DNA from: Neelides folsomi
Lineage: Eukaryota > Arthropoda > Collembola > Neelipleona > Neelidae
Assembly (NCBI GenBank): GCA_034687125.1
Contig: JAQGBZ010000393.1
Location: forward strand, 1 to 55,584
Direction of reading: 5' to 3'
Length of the DNA: 55,584 nt
A program made the translations under genes and the position numbers. This document shows positions 49,197 through 55,584 of the stretch, piece after piece. Position 1 is the first letter of the stretch; each line of letters starts with the position of its first letter. The notes under the pieces were generated by a model that saw only the letters and a list, made by a program, of their open reading frames with translations, was not told where the DNA came from and made no database searches.

Positions 49197-49524
49197 TTTC
49201 TCGCAAATTCACTGCTATATGGCGAGATTTAAAATAATGTTATCTTATTAAAGCAGCGCCAAAATTGCATTATTCTAAATCTTGCACATATGCTGGGAAT
49301 TTCATTTCATCGTTCATAATTCATATAATTAATTCATCTTTCATAATATCATCAACGCGCAACGATGACCGACGACATCAACTTATTCTTCAGACTTTCT
49401 TGCGAAATTCCCAACAGCCCTAATTATGCAATTTTGACGTTACTTTTATTGAAAAGTTTGTAGTTTATAAGATGACATTATTCTAAATCTAGCCCTACAG
49501 ATCCAGCCAAGAATTTGCGAGAAA
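49197..49524. mobile_element. Long inverted-repeat MITE, diverged
   Basis: The ends are TTTCTCGCAAATTC and its inverted copy. Inside, AGAATAATGT/AAATAATGTTATCTTAT, GTCAAAATTGCA/GCCAAAATTGCA and TGGGAATTTC occur in both arms in inverted order. Each arm spans about 150 bp, with much decay. Class unknown. Confidence 0.55.
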
Positions 49525-49599
49525 TAGTACATAATATATTTAAAATATTAATTAAAATACTCTCGAGTCGCAAGCTCGCAACTCGCAAGTAAAAGTTCT

Positions 49600-49736
49600 T
49601 GATTTCCCGAGTTTTAGAACATATTTAGATTAACATAATTTTAATTGCGATAGCTTTCCTAAGCTAATTGTAAATTGTAAGCTAATATTACCTGTAATAT
49701 GTTAATCTAAATGATGTTCTAAAACCCGGGAAATCA
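49600..49736. mobile_element. 137-bp hairpin MITE
   Basis: Left arm 49600-49636 (TGATTTCCCGAGTTTTAGAA...) and right arm 49699-49736 are inverted copies with a few differences. They share TTTAGATTAACAT and TTCTAAAAC. No coding content. Confidence 0.7.
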
Positions 49737-50050
49737 AAAGATTTTTTTGTCTTCGTTTCGTTTTCACCTTTATTCACCTTTAACTTTAACTCATTTATTT
49801 TATTTTGGCTTATACAATTTTTAACAATATAATACAATTCCTTCATTTATTAAAAAAATAAACCATAATTGCATTTATTAATTATTTTTAATAATTATAA
49901 ATATTAAAACGAATTAATGAGCTCCTGTTTGCGTCCAATAATTCGCCTTTGTCATTATAGGAAATATGTAAGTGAGAAATAACTTTAAATATGATCTTAA
50001 TGGAATAAATCAATTAATTATTTGATGTTCTATTTTTAATGTAGAAAACA

Positions 50051-51013
50051 ATGCTCTGGATTATTTTGATCGGTGTTAATTTTTGGTTTATATTTATTTT
50101 CAATTGGAAAATTCCGATAAAGAGTGCCGAATATGTTGAACTGCTTGGACCAGGATCAAAGTCACAACTTGAATCCATATGCTGGAAAAATAAAACAAGT
50201 TCAATGGAAATTGTAGTTGGATTTGTTCATTCAGCAAGGGATAATTTCAGAGCTCGTAATGGAATTAGAAAGACTTGGGGTTCGGTACAGAAATTTGGGT
50301 TTTAAACTTGTTTTCGTGATTGGAATGGGAATTAACGACAATTCGGAGCGGGAAAACTTCATTTCGAATGCCATTCAAAAAGAAAACAACAAATTCCGGG
50401 ACATCATAATAGGATCGTTCATCGACAGCTATCGAAACTTGACTTACAAGCACTTGAAGGGATATCAATGGATCATAGAACAATGTCCTAAGGCGGAATA
50501 TATTATCAAGGTAAAATTTTAAATTATTAATTTCAATAAATATGTATATTGGGTTTATATTAAAAATGTCTGATTTACATAAATATTTTATACATACATT
50601 ATGATTTAATTTAATAATAAAAATTTTTTTTCATTTCATTTTATAGGCAGACGACGACGTGTTTTACAATATTCATAAAGGACTTCGATTGATTTCGAAA
50701 GTTGACGAAAAACGCAAGAAAGGAATTCCAATTTCGTTCTTTGATTGCATGGGGGAAAAATCGCTTTACATATCTTACTCGGATTCCTGGGACCAAGAGT
50801 GGAGTGACATACGAAGAATTTCCTTATTCAAGAATTCCCCCATATTGTTACGGTGCAGCGTACGAAGCAACGAGAGAAGCCATTGAAAAGATTTATTCAA
50901 TTCGAACGAAATTCAACGCTTTTCTTTTCATTGACGACGCTTATGTGATAGGCTATCTTCGATTCTCTTGGTATGAACGTATTACCAATCCCTATTTTTT
51001 AAAGGTTTATTAG
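50051..51013 (+). pseudogene. Frameshifted beta-1,3-galactosyltransferase (GT31) paralogue
   Basis: Exon parts 50051-50512 and 50646-51013 carry GT31 motifs very like those of the gene at 44446-45957: NGIRKTWGS, SFIDSYRNLTYKHL, then after an intron at the same place ADDDVFYN, SRIPPYCYGAAYEA and FIDDAYVIGYL. The first frame breaks near 50305 in a run of T (the stop follows KFGF). The second breaks near 50745-50755 beside a run of G (after SFFDC). The C-terminus is shorter than in the intact copy. Two breaks plus the shortened end indicate a pseudogene, unless both are homopolymer errors in the assembly. Confidence 0.8.
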
Positions 51014-51386
51014 TGGTATGAAGGCGTTATACCATCCCACAAAGTTGATAAGATTTTAATTGGTAAAACATTGTTACCAGCCCATAGAATTCATAGATTT
51101 ATTATTGGTAATACTGCGATACCACCCCATAAAAATAACGGTTTCTAAGGTGGTAACACTGCTATACCGAATACTATTAAAGGGTTAATATATGGCATTC
51201 TCATGTCACTATAATTATAAAATGAACTTTGTCAAAAAGAAACCATCACTGCATTGAGAATTTTGGAATAACCAATAGAAATGCTTGTAAAAATTATTTT
51301 CTATAAAAATTAAAAAATAAACTAGGTTTAGATTGACAATTTGAAACGATCATTTAATTTAATATTAAATCCAATAAGTACATCAA

Positions 51387-53222
51387 ATGGATACAGCAAA
51401 ATTTAGTCATAATGACAAAGAAACTACGGCTCATTTGGACGAGCACGATGCCACTTACGTTAGAGGCGGAATCGACACCTTTTTCATCAATCAGCCCGAC
51501 GTGGTCAAAACGCTTTTTATTTCCGTCGAAAACATGGGAGAACTGATGGGATTTCAGAAACACTTCAACATTCCTTGTGCTTTCATTCGCCCTTCTTTCG
51601 TAAATCACAATTTGATATGAATGATTACAGATAATTATTAAATATACAAATATCTTATTACTACTGTATACCAATATATTTTAAAAATCTGGATATATTT
51701 ATTAAATTCATATTGATCAAACTTTTGACTTTGAAACTTCTTATTTTCTCTTCGTATTTTCTCTTTTCTAATTAGATTGTCGAGCCATTTCAACTGACTT
51801 TTGCAGTTATCAAAGCCCTTTATGGAGTCCGAAACAAAAATATGTTTACAAACAATTTCTTCGATGAAGTCGCATTCATGCTTTCTCCCTTTATAAAGGT
51901 AATAATTTTGTCTACAAATACATAATTAATCAATGGATGTATAGTCCAATTTAAGAGATTGTTTCATTTTATATACAAATAATTAATTATGGTAGAACAT
52001 TTGTTATTTAGGTAGAACATTTGAAATATGCAAAAGAAATCTTCTTGTGTGATTCCCATGCTCAAGAATTTATTTTCGTCGGAGAAGAATCAGTGTACAA
52101 AGAAATTCGGAAGATTGTAAAAGGCCGAGAAATTTCAATGAACCAAGTCAGTAATTATTCGAAGACGACTTCAATTGAAATACTCTACGGAATTAAAAAT
52201 GATGAGTACCGTACCAGAGGTTTATCAACTCTTGACACTGTCATCGACAGGATGAATCTTAAACTCCTCAAACGTTCCATGTGTGAAATGAGAGCCGAAG
52301 ACGAGTTGAAAGCCAAGAAATCGTTAAATTCTCACAACAACAACACCTTGTCCAAGATGGGAGTTAAATCCCAGGTTGATCCAAAGGTTGAGAAAAAGAA
52401 CAAGAGTGATTCTGCATTGAATACCATAAGATCACACGAAGAGGAGTCTTTGAGGAGGAAAGCAATGATGGAAGAATTCCTTTGGGCAAGGTATGCTGAA
52501 AGTGAAGCTGCTCAGAAACGAGCAAAAGCAGAAAAGCTTGCTAAGATTCTCTCGAGACAGAAGTACGGGAAAACACAAGCGGAACTTGACGATGCAGCGA
52601 GGAAGTTCCATGCTAATCAAAAGAGGAAAAATGCCAATCAAAATTATCTTTGGAAATCTCATCCTCGACCTCCTGCCGATATGGGCGTTCACGGTGACGA
52701 CGAATTAAACATGTTTATTGACAATGACCCCATGAATGATCAACCAATTCGCTTAAATTCAAGATACAAGTATGCTTTTCCTTACGAGTACTTTGATGAT
52801 GAAATGAGGAAGCTTGAGAAAGAAGGAAAACTCATCGCCAAAAAGTAACCATTTATTTATTTTAAGTAGTATTTATGTTTGTAATTACTTAACGTTACTA
52901 GTTTTAGAATATTAAATTATAGAAGATTACAACAATTTTAATACGATTTTTAATTTTAATTCTCATTTCATAATGCTATTAAAATTTCAGAAGAGAAGAT
53001 TTGCAACATGCGGAAAGACAAACAAAATTCACAAGTTTGATACTGAACGGAGTGCCAAACACACAGTCGAAAAGTACTAAAATCAAAAGAGCAAAATCTA
53101 CAGTCCCAACTACTCCTCGGACTGTTTCAGCTCAAACTGAGAAGAAACCTGGGAAGAAATTGGCTAAAAATGATGAGAAGAAATCGGAGAAGAAAGGAGA
53201 AAAATCAAAATATCTGAAGTAA
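51387..53222 (+). CDS. KEOPS subunit TPRKB/CGI-121 homologue with long C-terminal extension
   Basis: Four exons: 51387-51599, 51776-51898, 52012-52844 and 52991-53222, giving 466 residues. Residues about 38-205 follow the CGI-121/TPRKB fold pattern: VKTLFISVENMGELMGF, IPCAFIRPSFIVEPFQLTFA, a K-rich turn, FDEVAFMLSPFIKVEHLKYA then KEIF, and near the end STLDTVIDRMNLKLL. TPRKB binds the kinase PRPK/Bud32 in KEOPS, which makes t6A37 in tRNAs read by ANN codons. TPRKB is normally about 175 residues; here the same large exon runs on into some 260 residues of charged, Lys/Glu-rich, probably helical sequence (RRKAMMEEFLWARYAES; AQKRAKAEKLAKI), a Tyr/Pro/Asp-rich patch and a Lys-rich end. The extension is not a domain I know. 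Fusion of two genes is possible but no internal boundary is seen. Confidence 0.75.
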
Positions 53223-53223
53223 T

Positions 53224-53346
53224 GAGGAAATCGAAACATCCCAAGGGTTTTACTCCGAGGAATACCTCGATTCCTTAAAAAATGATAGAGCTGGAAAAGA
53301 TTTCGCGAACAAACTCCATGAAGATGCCAAGTGGGAAATTGCATAA
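53224..53346 (+). other. Coding-like frame just after the TPRKB-homologue stop
   Basis: Shifted by +1 and starting right after the TAA at 53220-53222, a 40-codon frame reads EEIETSQGFYSEEYLDSLKN, then DRAGKDFANKLHEDAKWEIA and a stop. It ends just before AATAAATAAA. Its acidic, balanced composition looks like a real protein end. No splice of reasonable length joins it to the exon. A frameshift, an alternative transcript or an assembly indel may explain it. Confidence 0.4.
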
Positions 53347-53710
53347 ATAAATAAATTTTTTTGAAAAATTCTACATATCATGTTAAATCTCAAATCAATG
53401 TATTTTTATTTGTTTTTATTTTTAATTCAAATATACCATAGTCATCATTTAAATATGAATTTATATAAACTTTCTAAGACTATCAACTACTATGCTTTAT
53501 TCATACCTATTATTATAAATTGTACCTCAAATATCTTAAATAAAGATTTATTTCATTTTAAATATTATTCCACAAATAAACAAAAATACTAATATACATA
53601 ATCATGTTCAAACGTATTGTACTTCGTAAGTTAGAGAAACAAAAAGTTAGTTAAATAGACTTTTATTAAATTAGGTACAATGGTTTGTTTATTCAAATTC
53701 AACTCTAATC

Positions 53711-54867
53711 TTAATGGGAATTTATTGAAGTTGAATTTGTAAGATTAATTGACTTAATGTTAGATTCAACCCTCTCTTTCCCTTCACTCCTCTCATTGAG
53801 GAAATAACCTAATGCGTTTGCCCATCCACTGCTATTTGCCATTACAATAATGAAAAAAGCCATAATGGGCTCAATGATACCATACACATTTTGAAGTGTG
53901 AAGGCAAAATAAAGTAATCCTGTTGGAATGTAAAGACACGCGGCAATTCGGACAAATGTTGAAAGTCTCCTCATAGTCCTCGAATGATATGTTGATTTCC
54001 TTGTTAGATTTAATCGTTCCTTTTGGTTCATCACTTCTTTCGACACAAGATGATAACTTATTCCCGTTATCAGTCCATTTAGAATAAACACGAAACTGAC
54101 CGTGAATCCAAGAGCTTTCCCAGATTCCGAATTCAAGTCATGCAAATACCTATTAGGTGGGTATTTCGTAAATTAATTGATAAAAGTTGAAAATTAAAAG
54201 GTTTAAAGTGTTTAAACAAATTAATTAATATTATTAGATTTTAGAGATTATTAAAAGATTTAAATGCTAACCAATAACCAGTAGACCCAAATGATCCAAT
54301 TGGAAGAAAAATAAGCAATGTCATTGAGATTGCGAAAATACAAAAAACATGAAGTTTCCATTCCCATTTTCCTAAACTGAAAGTTGAAAGGCGAACAACT
54401 TTTAAATATGTGTAAACGGCGAGACAACAATGTATCAATTGTTGATATCTGTAACAATCATTTGAAACAATTATTATTGTTAAGGGGCAATGTTAATTAA
54501 AATTTTTAAAATTTTACCCAAGAAAACACCATAAATTAATACTCAATGCGACGAGCTTCTTGTCAGGATACGATTTGTAGTAAAGCAAGTAAAAATGATC
54601 AAAAATACAAGAAATGCTCCAAAGTTCGTCCGCTACGGCAAGATATAGAGGAAATCTTACTGAAATGTCAAGTTTTTTGTTTTTCATAAAACCTTTTCGT
54701 AAAATTAAAATGATGACCACTCCACATGATAACATTGAAATTAATATTGTGGCAACTGTTACACAATGAATTGTATAAAATGCCCAGTGGTTCTCATTGA
54801 GTATTGCAGAATTTCCGAGTTTTACTGTCGACGTGTTAATTAACCAACCAGAATCACGATTTTCCAT
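53711..54867 (-). CDS. Seven-helix G-protein-coupled receptor
   Basis: Three exons (minus): 54518-54867, 54272-54448 and 53711-54149, giving 321 residues; both introns are phase 2. After a short outer N-terminus with glycosylation sites (NTST), the helices are: VTVATILISMLSCGVVIILI (1), FPLYLAVADELWSISCIF (2), LIHCCLAVYTYLKVV (3), LHVFCIFAISMTLLIFLPIG (4), GFTVSFVFILNGLITGISYH (5), IAACLYIPTGLLYFAFTL (6) and MAFFIIVMANSSGWANALGY (7). Helix 7 has N..GW.NA..Y in place of NPxxY. The compact layout resembles the cAMP-receptor/Git3-like group rather than rhodopsin-type receptors, but that placing is tentative. The ligand is unknown. An in-frame TTG upstream was not used as start. Confidence 0.7.
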
Positions 54868-55484
54868 AATAATAACAATATTGAACAATTTGAACGAATC
54901 GAAATGTTTTGATTTATTTTTAAATGGAGGAAACGAGATTCAGTAAAAAATATAGATTCACTCAGTATTGTATTATTAATTGGTATTTGGTATATTATGA
55001 GATTTTTGTCTGAAGAATAAATAATTATTCGAAATACAAACTTGTATAAACTTTCCCTTGAAAATTTAAAAGCTTCATTTTAAATGCATTCCTTATTTAT
55101 TTAAAAGTATTAATCGATTAATATCTAATACTTACACAAAATGAAATAAAAGCTTATTTGTATAAGTACAAATATGTACTAAAAATGATGTGCAATATTA
55201 ATAAAATAGTTTTCCTTATAGAGTAATCGCAAAATAAGCGGAAAATGTAACCACACAGTCTAAAAATATTAAAGTTCTATTGCTCAACAAGTCAATAATA
55301 TAATTTTGAATATACAAATATAGGATATTTTACTTTATTTTTTTACCAATGTGCTGAATGTGAGTTTAAAATTCCCAGAAAAAAATTACATGCATTTCCT
55401 ATGGAGATTTTTTCCGGAAACTTGAACTCGGCACATGGTTAAAAAATAGATTATAGGTAGGTGTATTAGGGAAAGTAATCGATA
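54868..55484. other. Intergenic, nothing recognised
   Basis: AT-rich upstream region of the receptor gene, with no open frame of note and no clear TATA box. Confidence 0.5.
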
Positions 55485-55584
55485 ATTATCGTTATCGATT
55501 TTATCGGTAATTATCGTTATCGATTTTATCGGTAATTATCGTTATCGATTTTATCGGTAATTATCGTTATCGATTTTATCGGTA
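55485..55584. repeat. 25-bp tandem repeat, running off the window
   Basis: Four head-to-tail copies of a 25-bp unit starting ATTATCGTTATCGATTTTAT appear identical up to the last base of the window, so the array continues beyond it. Each unit holds three TATCG pieces, so there is also a shorter internal rhythm. Confidence 0.95.

Noticed and set aside
52432..52692. Minus-strand open frame over the TPRKB-homologue extension
   Set aside because: Antisense shadow of the coding exon; no domain and no promoter.

Overview
The window is AT-rich nuclear DNA from a eukaryote with spliced genes and short introns (about 50-1,000 bases, up to 2.7 kb), and it is crowded with small DNA transposons. An arthropod fits best. 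It holds a Torso-like receptor tyrosine kinase, a Reeler-domain protein, a DUF4789 secreted protein, a sugar/trehalose-type MFS porter and a DUF2236 protein, and one MITE carries a short CCTAA/TTAGG telomere-like run. A hexapod such as a springtail is plausible, but the species cannot be fixed from this sequence. Exon models were built by hand from GT/AG sites, with reading phase checked across every junction.

Layout. 1-1.6 kb is intron of the receptor gene, with pogo-like MITEs. 1.6-14.3 kb (minus) holds a Torso-like receptor tyrosine kinase in 15 exons; its last kinase exon(s) lie off the left edge, and its introns hold at least five transposon-derived units. 17.4-18.6 kb (minus) is a secreted Reeler-domain protein. 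19.9-22.2 kb (minus) is an MFS sugar porter. 25.5-26.9 kb (plus) is an unrecognised secreted/membrane protein with a run of 12 methionines. 27.7-30.1 kb (minus) is a GT92 glycosyltransferase. 30.8-31.6 kb is a deleted hAT element with an intact 8-bp target duplication. 32.9-34.2 kb (plus) is a DUF2236/rubber-oxygenase-fold protein. 35.4-36.3 kb (plus) is a DUF4789 Cys-rich secreted protein. 38.3-41.1 kb (plus) is an XK-related-like membrane protein. 44.4-46.0 kb (plus) is a beta-1,3-galactosyltransferase-like GT31 enzyme; a MULE/FLYWCH element (46.0-47.4 kb) and an 84-residue membrane protein (48.6-49.0 kb) separate it from a frameshifted GT31 paralogue (50.1-51.0 kb). 51.4-53.2 kb (plus) is a homologue of the KEOPS subunit TPRKB/CGI-121 with a long C-terminal extension. 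53.7-54.9 kb (minus) is a seven-helix receptor. The window ends in a 25-bp tandem repeat.

The genes do not form one pathway. Several act at the cell surface or in the secretory route: receptor kinase, GPCR, sugar porter, XKR-like protein and the Golgi GT92 and GT31 enzymes. The GT31 pair is a local duplication, one copy of which has decayed. No operon, CRISPR array, RNA gene or viral gene was seen. The best leads are the extended TPRKB homologue, the MITE that keeps only a short N-terminal and a short C-terminal coding stub, the transposon ending 13 bases before a kinase splice acceptor, the near-perfect 79-bp inverted repeat, and the hairpin MITE with telomere-like repeats.
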